From Artemisia argyi (Eukaryota > Streptophyta > Magnoliopsida > Asterales > Asteraceae), in NCBI GenBank assembly GCA_030686995.1, contig CM060680.1, positions 83,974,259 through 84,038,258 on the forward strand: 64,000 nt of DNA, written 5' to 3'. Below are positions 45,991-56,311 of this stretch, piece by piece (the first letter of the stretch is position 1; each line of letters begins with the position of its first letter). The position numbers were made by a program, and so were the translations under genes. The notes beneath the pieces were generated by a model. That model saw only the letters and a list, made by a program, of their open reading frames with translations, made no database searches and was not told where the DNA came from.

Positions 45991-47000
45991 CTTTTTGATC
46001 TTTAATAGTTATATGGTCTTTAGCCGTGGCTTTGCCGTGACCTTGGTCATTGTTACCATGGTCTTGAGACTCAACCTTGGCTTTAGCCATGGTTGTGGTC
46101 TTGGCTTTAGGTCATTAGACCTCTTGGTCTCATCTAAATATAATCATTATATAGTAACTTTGGTCTAAAAATGGGCTGTTAAGAATTTGAAGAAATTTAT
46201 CACTCAGAAAGCATTTTCAGGTCTCGAGCTTCTTTGTTCCTGAACGAAAACGTCGTTCCGGACAACTTTCGTGTTTTAACTTTTTGATGAATCGGACCAG
46301 AAGGGTGACTTTCAAAAGCAAAATTTGATCAGAATGCTATTTAGGCAGTTTTGCCGTTTTGGTTTCGCTAACTTCAAATGGTCATAACTTTTGACTCGTG
46401 TACTCGTTTTGGGTGATTCAAATTGCTATGTTTTCCTTGTTAAGTCCTCTTTAACAGTAAGTAAGTGTCAAATATCAAAGTTATACTATTGTGGTCGTGG
46501 TTTTCCATAAAAATCACTAGTTTGCTTGTTTGCTTGTCATAAGTTAACATATGTATACCAATACTCGTTTTATCCATTTTTAAACATCATGAACACAATA
46601 CAAAGACCATATATAGCATGAAAGAAACATAATAAGCATGAAATGATATTGAGCAAGAAAGTGTATAAGGGTTTGCTTACAACTTTTGGCTTTCTAAAGA
46701 AAGGAAGTCAAGTATAGAACTAGGACACTAAACCTAAGCTTGTAAACCCTTCACCATAACTCTTGTAACCATTGATAGACTTGATATAGACCTTGTGAAA
46801 ACCCATTAACTTCAGCCCTAGTAACCTTGTGTAGCTCCTAATTCAACCATGGAATCACCAAACAAACTTAAGAACTAGGTAGAGAATACTAAGACCTTGA
46901 ACTTTGTAGTGTAACTTGTATATTGAAGATCAAAGGATCATGGTGCTAGGTACTTATGTTGTGGCGTTTTTGTTGATGAAGAATGGAAGAGATTAGCTTG

Positions 47001-47010
47001 CTATTTATAC
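47001..47010 (-). promoter_or_regulatory. TATA box of LTR J
   Basis: Minus strand GTATAAATAG, about 780 bp from the U3 end and 2.3 kb from the other end, the same proportions as in the element E LTR. Confidence 0.5.
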
Positions 47011-47701
47011 TAAGAATGAGGAGGTTAGGAAGGTGGCTAGGAAACTACATAAACTTAGAGACAAAGTTGTAATTAAAAATGATCTAATGGCTAAAGTCAT
47101 GAGATGATGCCACAAGTGTGAATGCCCCCCCCCCCCCTAGTGGCGGTTTGAAGAACTTGGAGAACAAGGTGTGGACTTTTGATGGTATTATCCAAAGTAT
47201 GTAGCTAGTTTTGACTCCGTAAATCGCTAACCGTAAATGATTAAGCCTCAAAACGTAAAACCGGGTATCCTAAAAATATGAAACTTATAAATATGGTTAA
47301 ACATGTCAATATAGTCCATAATAAAATATAAAATGAGTGGTAGGTTCTATCGGGTGCTAAAACCCTGCTAAAAACTGGAAACACGAGTCTAAAACGCGTA
47401 ATACGTAAAACGTACGAAAGTTGCGTAAAATTGAGAAAAGTAAAATGTAACTTTTCTAATAGGATAATAATGACTTAAAATGACTTATAATGTCTAGGTT
47501 GGGCTCAGTCTAGTGTCGGTTGGTGTTAAATGTCTTTTAGACCTAAAACCGCAAGCCTAAAAATCAAGGAATGACTTATAAAATCAAAGAATGATTTTTG
47601 GTCAAAGGAGGAGGGAAAAATATGTTGACTTTTTCTAATAAGTTGAAAACTCAAATTGTCTTAGAAACGCGTTTTGTGGTCTAACGGTTAATCGCCCATA
47701 C

Positions 47702-47752
47702 GGTTAAGCGTGCTCATGCGAGAGTAGTACAGGCTTGGGTGACCTGCCGGGA
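47702..47752 (+). other. 5S rRNA-like segment in LTR J
   Basis: GTTAAGCGTGCT, then GCGAGAGTAGTAC, then TTGGGTGACCT and GGGAA line up in order with the 3' half of plant 5S rRNA, which contains its internal RNA polymerase III promoter boxes. I count about 9 mismatches in 51 bases against the 5S sequence as I remember it. It is not a 5S gene: the 5' half and the 3' terminus are missing. Confidence 0.75.
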
Positions 47753-47785
47753 ATAGTAATTAATCTGAAAATGCAAATTGTTACA

Positions 47786-49947
47786 ATTTCTGATTTGCAA
47801 AACCAACTTTCTAAACAAAAATCAGCTTATAGCAATCTTGAAAAAGAAAGGGACGAGTTGAAAAAAGAATTTGCAAAGAAAGAAGACAAACTTTTGGCTG
47901 AAATTGTAGAGTCAGAACACATGATTGCACATCTAGAAGAATTAGTGGTAAGTCGGGTCAGTCAAGTCAAACAATGAAAATGATTTCAAATCAAACTAAT
48001 CCAATTTACCATACGAAACATAAAATGGCTCTTGGAAATAACAAAACTCCTTGTAATCTCAAGAAAGCTCAGCAAGAACAGAATGTTTTGTATAATGGTA
48101 ATGTGATTTACACCAAACATGATCCTCCCGTCGTTCAGGATTCTGTGCAAACGATAGAACATGTCGAAGAGAGCATAAATAAAATGAAACAAAAGGATTT
48201 GAAACCCATTGATTACAATAAATTGAACAAACTTTCGGGAATTACTTTTGTTCCACAAAAAGAACCATCTGTGTTTTCCATAAAACGACCATTCTCAAAA
48301 ATGTTTTCTAAGAAAGTAATTGCTTCCAAATCTCTTTCAAAAATAGAAAAAATGTCTTCTAACAACACTTTTAATACAAGTGAGGCTAGAGACATTCTGG
48401 ATGACGTTAAAAAGAGAATTCAAGAACTTCAAAATATTGTTGCTTCTAAAACTACAATCAATATTAACAACTGGCATTCCAGTTTTCATATTGAGCAAAA
48501 AAAAGTTTTTGAAAACGAAATTACTATCCCACTGAATAACATCAGTGCGAGGGTAATCCATTTTGAACAAGCTTTCTTAAAAGAAACGGCCGACTTTGTT
48601 AAGGACCACAAATCTCTGGTAAACGAAGCTAATGATACTCGTGAAAACATGAATGTCTTGGAAAACCTAAATGATTCTCTCTTCGAAGCTGTTATGACCA
48701 CTGACATTATGTCTATCATTTTACAAACATATTCTGTTCAAGATGATGAACGACTAAGAGCTGAGACCTCCGCAATTGTTTCAAAATATGAAAATGCTCT
48801 TATAAAGCTTGAAAAAGAAAATGTGTCATATTTTAAACAACTTGATCGAAAAAAGGAAGAATGCAGGTATGACAAATTGTTGTATGAGCGTGCCTTAAAG
48901 AACATGAAAGAGCAAAATGATCTTTTGAGGGCTCAGCTTGAAAGTCAAAAAGGAAAGGGTGAGGAAACCAAGTTTGCAAAACCATTGACTTCGGAGAAAC
49001 CAAATGTTTCAAACACGGTTCAAAAACCAAAAATGTCAATTTCAAGGTTTGCTCCAAAATTCGATGACAAAAACGATTTGACAAAACCAGTCACTCCAAC
49101 ACCCTTGCCCAAGAAAAGTGAAAATGATAAGATTGTTGATAAAGGAAAAGCGGTTGTCGAAACTCCTAAAGTGTTAGCACCTGGCCTTTTTAGGATTAGT
49201 CCCACTAGTGCGTCTGCCTCAACATCTAAGACAAATGACAAGTGCATAAAGGCTAATTCTAAAGAATCTAGGGATGCTAAAAAGGACAACAATATAAATC
49301 CTAATGTGTGTGCCTTACCTTCTACAGGATTAGAAAGCACCTCTAGGAGCAGCAGACTAAAGCCTAGGAGCAATACAAGGAACAATAGAGTCTCGTCTGT
49401 CTCTACGAGTAGTAGCAAGAATAAAGTTGAAGAAGTAGAAGAACACCCTAGGAATTTATCGCTTTGTAATAAGAAACATGATTCATCTGAATGTAATGTC
49501 GAAAGTACTGGTTCTAATGCATGTAATGACTCTGTTTGTTTAATATGCAATAAATGTTTAATTAATGATGTTCATGATGAATGTGTTTCTAAGAATGTGA
49601 ATGTTACGCCTGAACAGAAGAATGTTCCAAAAAGACCTAGTGCTAGATCTAGATCTATAGAAAGATTAGTTGCACGATTTAGGTCTACCACTATTAGTCG
49701 AATGCCTAGGAACTACCTTAAGTTTTGTATGTGGATTCCAACGAGTAGAGAGTTCACTCTTCAGAACGGCAAATTAGAAATAGCTCAAGCTAAACAAGTA
49801 GCAACTGTCTATGAGTGTGATTTAGATTTTACTCCTAACCCCATGGAACCAAATTCAAAACGGTTTCCAAATACAAACTCTTCTATTCTTGGCAGGTTAT
49901 CGAAATATGTCTTTGGATCGTCGACTCGGGTTGCTCCAAGCACATGA
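47786..49947 (+). pseudogene. gag: Copia Gag extension of element F, second part
   Basis: Continues the Gag frame (DLQNQLSKQKSAYSNLEKER, coiled coil) to a TGA at 47975-47977. It then goes on in another frame from the ATG at 47974 for 657 codons; the overlap suggests a 1-nt frameshift. Heptad-rich coiled coils (about residues 90-320) are followed by Lys/Ser-rich sequence and a Cys cluster (CLICNKCLINDVHDEC, near 49536). Such long Gag-Pol connectors are usual in this copia group. The end (SKYVFGSSTRVAPST) already overlaps the protease codons in the wrong frame, so a second frameshift precedes protease. Confidence 0.8.
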
Positions 49948-50096
49948 CCGGGAATTTAAAGTTGCTAATCAATTTCGTCTGGAAATTCATGAAAACTGTA
50001 CGCTTTGGAAATGATCATGTAGCAGCTATTCAGGGTTATGGAGATCTTCAATTTTGGAATTTTTTGATCACTCGGGTTTACTACGTCGAAGGGTTG
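49918..50096 (+). pseudogene. pol: Copia protease of element F, N-terminal part
   Basis: In the frame beginning at about 49915, IVDSGCSKHMTGN gives the protease active site D-S-G, followed by VRFGNDH and GYGDLQ. It reads VYYVEGL at the insertion point of element G and continues after G with EHKLFSVRQFCDAD (57729). The join falls exactly on TSD GGTTG. Confidence 0.88.
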
Positions 50097-50302
50097 TGAT
50101 GAGGCAAAAAATGAATCACTTTTAGGGGGTCATTTAAGCCCGAAATTGAATTTATTTGTTCAAATATTGCCCTAAATCGTTCCTTTTGTGATTTTAGGTA
50201 CTTTGGGAGTGAAATCTGGAAAAGAAGGCATTTTAGACGTTTTTGGAGCATAAAAGTGAAGAAAACGGCAAAGTCTCAATTTTCCTTGCTGGGAACAGTA
50301 GG

Positions 50303-50539
50303 TGACGGCGTCAAGAGCAATATTTTGACGGCGTCAAGAGTAATTTTCATGACGGCCCAGTACTGAAATGACGGCGTCACAAGGAAGAGCGTTAAGAGTA
50401 AAATACGTGACGGCCTGGAAACACCTAACACATGATGGTGTCAGAAGTAGATCAAGGCAGTCCGAGAAGTATTTTGGCGGCGAGATGACGGCGTCACCTA
50501 TTTGGTCTTGACACCGTCAGCCTCTATTTCCTATATATA
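50303..50539 (+). promoter_or_regulatory. U3 array of TGACG/CGTCA sites and TATA box (element G 5' LTR)
   Basis: TGACGGCGTCA at 50303, 50325, 50369 and 50486, decayed sites at 50434 (TGATGGTGTCA) and 50509 (TGACACCGTCA), and half sites TGACGGCC at about 50350 and 50408. The last site ends about 12 bp before TATATATA. The 3' LTR (56518-56754) has the same order with the decayed sites largely intact. Confidence 0.62.
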
Positions 50540-51400
50540 GTTTTCTAATTTTCACACATAAGAGGAGGAAGTTTTGGAGAAACCCTAAGGCCGAACCTTA
50601 TACGATTTTTACAGGTTTTTCAAGGGTTTTCAGCCCTTGAAACCTTACAAGTGTAATTGAGATAAGTGTTCTTTTAATTCAATCAATATGTCTATGTGTT
50701 GGTTGTCTATATCTTGTTCTTGTCTTAATTCCACTATGCGAGGCTAGATCAATCTTGTGTTTTCTTGGATCTAATGAAACCTAGATGTTAATTATGTGTT
50801 GATTACTTGTTTATGGTTGTATTGGATGAATGATTTCAATGTTAGGCTTAAGAAAACTGGCAGATCTCCAAATGGTAACATGCTTGAACGTCTTAGGAAA
50901 CATGAACCGATGGGCACTAGGTTTTATTGGTTGTATTTAATGCATGAGTAAATTCTAATGATCCCATGTTAGGAGCTTCTTAGCCGGCTCGACATAGGAG
51001 TGAAGTAGGCACTCATAGGATTGGGGAGCTAAGTGCGCTACCCCATGAATGGTATTAAGGAATACAATCCGTCATCCACGCAACTATAACAAGTAATTAA
51101 CGTGTAAAAGATATCTAGGTAGTAGTGAAATCTAAGTAAACACAACTTCTCCACTTATTGCTCATAACCTTAGTTTAATTTAGATTTATTTTCATTTCTA
51201 GTATTTTATTTTAATTGCATCTTTAGTATTGGGTTAGTTGACTAGCAACTAATTCCGCCCAAATCTTTCAAACCCGAGATTTTACTTTGCTTTCTAAAAA
51301 ATATAAAAATACAAAAATAATCATCTCTCACCTTTAGCACTAGTAATTAGGTTTTTTAATCCTAGCGACACTATTCCTAGCTGAACGATCAATCCCCCAG

Positions 51401-51428
51401 TACTTGTCACTATACTATACTACAACGA
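51401..51428 (-). other. tRNA-Asp 5'-half-like segment in U5 (element G)
   Basis: Same 28-base segment as in D; also at 57616-57643 in the 3' LTR and 59591-59618 in H. It starts about 87 bp before the end of U5. Confidence 0.65.
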
Positions 51429-51514
51429 TCAGGTACACTGCCTGGTGGGGGTTGTAAGCTTCTCGAGATCCCTTGAGAGGTAAAGCCTGATGCGATCCCC
51501 ACGTATCAAGTTTT

Positions 51515-51533
51515 TGGCGCCGCAGCCCGGGGA
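51515..51533 (+). other. Primer binding site, tRNA-Asp type (element G)
   Basis: TGGCGCCGCAGCCCGGGGA, resembling the complement of the tRNA-Asp 3' end with a few mismatches. Confidence 0.75.
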
Positions 51534-51681
51534 ATAGTTATTGTCTAGGTTAGAACTTCTTTTTATTAGGTCTACTTGCTAGATTCCTTTCTAGTAAGAT
51601 TTTATTTTTTTATTTTTAGGTTTTCTTTAGTCTATCTTAATTCTTTGTGTCTTTGTTCGTAACTCTTCACCACCCGACATC

Positions 51682-53872
51682 ATGGACAACGGGAACATCT
51701 TTGAACTCGTCATCCCACCACAACAAAACCCACCACTAGAACCCCTTAGGCCTCGAACCTTAGGAGAGTATTCCCGACCTAGCCACCAAGGCTACCGAAA
51801 CACCATTGAGCTCACCGGAGTCAATGTGACCCCCTTGTGATCCGACACCATCCGGTTGGTGCAAAGCGGATGTGCATTCCATGGACTTCGTTCCGAAAAT
51901 CCAAATCAACATCTTAAGGACTTCCTTAAAATCGTAGATTCCATAGACCTAAGTGTTGAAACTAGAGAGACAACCCGATTACGCCTATTCCAATTCTCTC
52001 TACGGGATCAAGCTAGTCAATGGCTTGAGCGTTTACCCGCGGGATCCATCACCACATGGGATGATCTCACCACTCGTTTCCTTGCTCAATTTTTCCCACC
52101 GGGGAGAACTACTAAGCTTAGAAATGACATCTTGATGTTCCAACAACGTCAAGGTGAAACTCTTTATGAAGCATGGACTCGTTTCAAGGACTTACTCCAA
52201 AAAGTCCCTCATCATGGCATAGATCCTTGGCTCCAAGTCCAAATCTTTTATGACCATATCGATCTCTCCACGAGGCGAGCCATTGACCAATCAGCCGGTG
52301 GTAAGCTACGTCTATGAAAACGAAAGTGGGAATGATCCCCGTGATTTGAACAAAATGGTCAAGGCAATATCTTTGCCTTCGAACAACTATAGCACTCCCG
52401 ACCGTAGGATCATGGAACTTGAAGACCAAGTCAAGTTTCTCATGAAATCTTACGAAGCTCCTAAGCCTTCAAGCCAAGTGAACAAAATCACTTCTTCATG
52501 CGAATTATGTAGTGGTCCCCATGACACTCGTGATTGTGTGGAACTCCCCGGAACAGCTTTTACGGACTACGCATCCTCGCGTACCGACGAAGCGGGAGAT
52601 AATTGGTACACTTTCAAGCCCGAGCCAAACCCTTACGGTGATTCATACAACCCCTCTTGGAGAAATCACCCAAACCTTAGGTGGAAACAAAATCAAGCCA
52701 ATTCCTCTAATCCGCCTAATCGTTACCAACCAAACGGTCCATCCTCCAACCGTACTTTCAACAACAATCCTTCTAACAACTATGGTAGTACCAATAATCT
52801 TGAAGGATTGATGTCAAAGTTTATGGCATCTCAAGAAGCTCGCATAGCTAGGTTTGAAACCGAATTCAACCAACAACAAGCGGAGATGACCAACAAGATA
52901 GACAACTTGTTGAAAGCCCTCAACAACCAAGCATTAACTACACCTAGGAAGGACACTAGGGACACCAATAATGGAATCCAAATTAAGGACCCCTCATCAT
53001 CCAAACATGTCCACTTTGTCAATGTTGTCACCATTAAGCCAATAGATAAGGAGATAGAAGAGAGTGACAAGGATGAAGTTGGAATAGAAACCGAGACTAG
53101 GGATGAAAGTAGGGAAGTTGAGGTTAATAGGGGAGAGGAATTAGAGGAAGTAGAGCCTAAAGAAAAGTACTTTGATAAGATGCCCACCAAGGAAGAACAG
53201 GAATACCATAAGGATTTATTCGATAGTCCCGAGAGACCATATATCCTTAGCACACCCCTTATCAAAATGGGAGACCCCTCTAACATTAACATACCATGCA
53301 ATATCGGGCACATGCATATATGGAAAGCTTACATCGATCCTAGATCTCCCATAAACATCATGACTAGGACTTATTACAATTGGGTAATGAAGAAGCAACT
53401 TAATTTTAGGATGATGCCCAATAAGAATCTGATAAGCAATTTTGCAGGAAGAGTGAAGGGATTGCATGTGATTATATGCAATCTCACTTATGAGATAGAT
53501 TTTATGATAGTAGAAGACACTCGTCCGGTGATAGATGCTTGCCTAAGCCAAATAATATTTGGAAAACCATTTGTTGAGGCCACTAGGATGAGTTATGATC
53601 CGACACTAGGGATAGTTAGATTCAAGGAGGAGAATGATGAGGTTGCCTACCAAATGCCTTACAAAATTGAGCAATACCGCCTTCTCTCTAATTTTGAAAA
53701 GGAACACAAACAAGCGGCTTATTATAGGAATGATGAGGATAGACGTAGAGGAGTAGAGTATGTGAAAAATAGGATGCTTGGTTTCTACAAAGAATGCTTG
53801 CAACTATGTTCGGAATACAAAACTGGTTTAAAAGACGACCTAGAGAGTGAAACCAACGATGAGGTCACGTAG
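51682..53872 (+). pseudogene. gag: Gag with protease-like C-terminal domain (element G)
   Basis: The ATG at 51682 (MDNGNIFE) is intact. A TGA at 51838-51840 replaces an Arg codon (CGA in element D). The Gag domain runs to about 52310, where 47 bp present in D (after AAGCTGCGT) are missing, shifting the frame. The remaining 500 codons are open in the new frame: knuckle CELCSGPHDTRDC, Asn-rich part, coiled coil, acidic stretch, and protease-like end with YIDPRSPINIM (again no D-x-G). The two frames at 51856-52317 and 52250-53872 are halves of one gene. It ends LESETNDEVT, as do D and H. Confidence 0.87.
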
Positions 53873-55725
53873 TAACCCATGGCCTTGAGTCTAGCTACAA
53901 GACTCGTAAATAAAGAAAAGCGCTTCTTGGGAGGCAACCCATGCTTTGTGTGATTTTATTTTTGTTTGTTTGTTATTTGCTTCCGTATACATGTTTTATT
54001 TTTATTGTTGGTAGATCATGTTTCTAAACTAAAATGTGGAAATACTTTACTTTGTTGTTTTGGCCTAGTCTTAACTCCACCTAAAGGTATTTTTGCAAAA
54101 GATAAGTGTAAGGGGAAACCCCAAATATGTTTTTAAGAAACAAACCGATCATGATTCTCCACAATATTAAATGAACATGTATATTCGTATTTGTTAGAGT
54201 CAAATGCTTGTATTGAGTCATAATGAAGTTTTGCAGGATTTTCCAGGAAGTAGGACCAAGTTTTTCCAGAAATTTTCTGGAAACTTAACATAAGAATTTC
54301 TGCAGGTCAATCCTGACGGCGTCACGAGCTTGCTCTTGACGGCGTCACGTGTAAAAACCTGGAAATTTTACCGGTTTTGTTTTTCTAACGGAATCTTAAA
54401 GTTTTTGTTGAATTATTAAGTTTTATAATCTCCAGGAAATCTGCAAACTTCATTCCACAAGCATTATATCTTATCTTGTTTTCTAGGATTTAGTAACTTA
54501 TGTAGGATGCCGCCGATTTTATGCGAGGTTGTCTTGTTTGTTTTCTCAGGATTTACAGGTTATGTATGAAAAGAAGATCATTTATATTCTGGAAGGGAAG
54601 CTTTGATTGTTCATTTTCTTGGAGGAAGATTTAACCTGGCCACCTAATTATCCATACCGAGCGAATCAAGGGAGTATTTGATTTCATTTGTTTTACTTTT
54701 TTCACTTTTACATTCTTTACTTGAACATTGGGGACAATGTTCATCTTAAGTGTAAGGGGAGGGTAAAATGATGATACCTTACAAATACACTTTCGCTTGA
54801 GTTTGCTTTGTTTGATGGTAGATGTGTAATAAAACTATGAGAAATACTTGTTAGTGCAATTTTAGCGCCAAATTTAAAATTTTTTACAACATTTAGGAGT
54901 GAAACTTTAGCCATAGCAAGCGTCTCATGGATAGGAGATTGTATGACTAGCACATAACCGTATATTTAGAAAAAATTTCCACCCAAATATGTGAGGTTCG
55001 CCTTTAGATTTGATAGGAAAAGCATTTACTATTAGTGCTTATGAGTGTACCGGTAGCATTTAGATTCTAGAACTTGCGTTAGTGATGCATCCCGAGACCG
55101 CTAGTGAGACTACATTCGTGTAGTAGGATTTACTACATGATAAGAGGCATTAGGATCACCCTTGTGTTAAACCCGTATTATAATTACTTGACCATTTAAT
55201 TCATATTACTTGGCTACTTAAGTCAACTAATTTTTCCCACACCCTTAGCGTTGTACTCATTTTTAGTACATGAAACCCCTAGTACACCCCTCCGAGCCTA
55301 TCTTTTCGTTTCTAACTTTAAGCATTTTACTTAAAGGAAGAATTTGTTACACCCCACTTAAATGTACACCCAAATCGCCTTAGCCTTCCGTGTATGCGCT
55401 CATTTTTAGTGCATTATTGTTATTTGTTAAACCCTAAGTTTACTATCTAATTGATTACATGGTTGCTAAGTCGAGTCATATCCTTGTACATATTGTTTTG
55501 GGACGATTGTGACTCATGGGTAAAGTACTTATTTTATGGAGTAATGGGGAAGAACATCATTTATTACCCCCATATGTACGTTAATCTTAAAAGTGCTCCA
55601 AGTGTTTTGATTATCTTAATTCGAGTCATTATATTAGTTTATTGTAAAGTATGTAAAAATTCAAGTGTAAGGGGAATGTTCATCCCCTATGATGTATTAT
55701 TTTGGATGGTAGGGTAAGAGTGTAT

Positions 55726-55764
<39 letters not shown>

Positions 55765-56311
55765 GGACTACCATCCCTTTTTTATTCTATGTTCATTTTA
55801 TATTTTTGTTATTTTTCATTTATTAGCTTAAGTCGAGTCTAGTCTTGGCTTAGCAACGCTATGTTGTACATGTAATTAACCAAGATTGTTAACTCGCCAC
55901 CAGTAAAGACTGCCTTTATCCAACAAAACCGTGTATTTCATATCCCTACACCTAATGTTACAACCCTTTAAAAGACCTCTTTGATAGTGTATCCTAGGTG
56001 CTTACGCCATGTGGTGGAGGTTTGATCCTTTCCCAAGCCTATGGTAATCTATTTTGCTATGACAGGTAGTGAGAGATATCTTCCGTTTCCATATAGTAAT
56101 TTATACTTTATTACACCCGAGAGATGTGAGTATCTAAACACTATTTGTGAGGTGCTAGTGTATGACCTCCGTGCTTGTCTTTGATCTTTAGTGGAACGAT
56201 TATTTGTTGTAAATACTTTTATATTAGTGTTAAATGACCCCTAACTTGTATTTTGAGTAGAATAAAAGCGCATTTGCTTGAGGACAAGCAAATCTCAACT
56301 GTAAGGGTATA
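53873..56311 (+). other. Element G 3' noncoding region
   Basis: The most complete copy. It has GCGCTTCTTGGGAGGCAACC (53920-53939), paired TGACGGCGTCA (54314-54324, 54337-54347), hairpin AACATTGGGGACAATGTT (54724-54741) plus polypurine AGTGTAAGGGGAGGG (54749-54763) and TGATGA. A poly(A) tract of about 36 A lies between GGATGGTAG (55704-55712) and CTACCATCC (55768-55776). Hairpin TTTGCTTG-AGGA-CAAGCAAA (56272-56293) and polypurine TGTAAGGG precede the 3' LTR. No credible protein-coding gene. Confidence 0.78.

Larger units (their letters stand above)
44707..47785 (-). repeat. Solo LTR J (gypsy, Tekay-like), inserted in element F gag
   Basis: 3079 bp from TGTAACACCC to GTTACA, with TSD ATTTC at 44702-44706 and 47786-47790. 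No primer site or coding internal region is seen. Orientation is inferred as minus: TATAAATAG lies at 47001-47010 on the minus strand, and the CCTCACATGAGGCTCCCTAC block (45868) aligns with the minus-oriented element E LTR. It includes a 24-bp tandem repeat, a TA microsatellite, a C14 run near 47126 and a 5S rRNA-like segment near the right end. Confidence 0.85.
50097..51508 (+). repeat. Element G 5' LTR
   Basis: 1412 bp, TGATGAGGCA to CACGTATCA. TGACG array 50303-50520, TATATATA 50532-50539, tRNA-Asp-like segment 51401-51428. The PBS follows after 6 bp. Confidence 0.95.

Noticed and set aside
45890..46168. Ile/Tyr-repeat proteins on both strands
   Set aside because: Pure translation of a TA microsatellite.
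47702..47752. A functional 5S rRNA gene
   Set aside because: Only about 51 bp of the 3' half, around 9 mismatches, inside an LTR.
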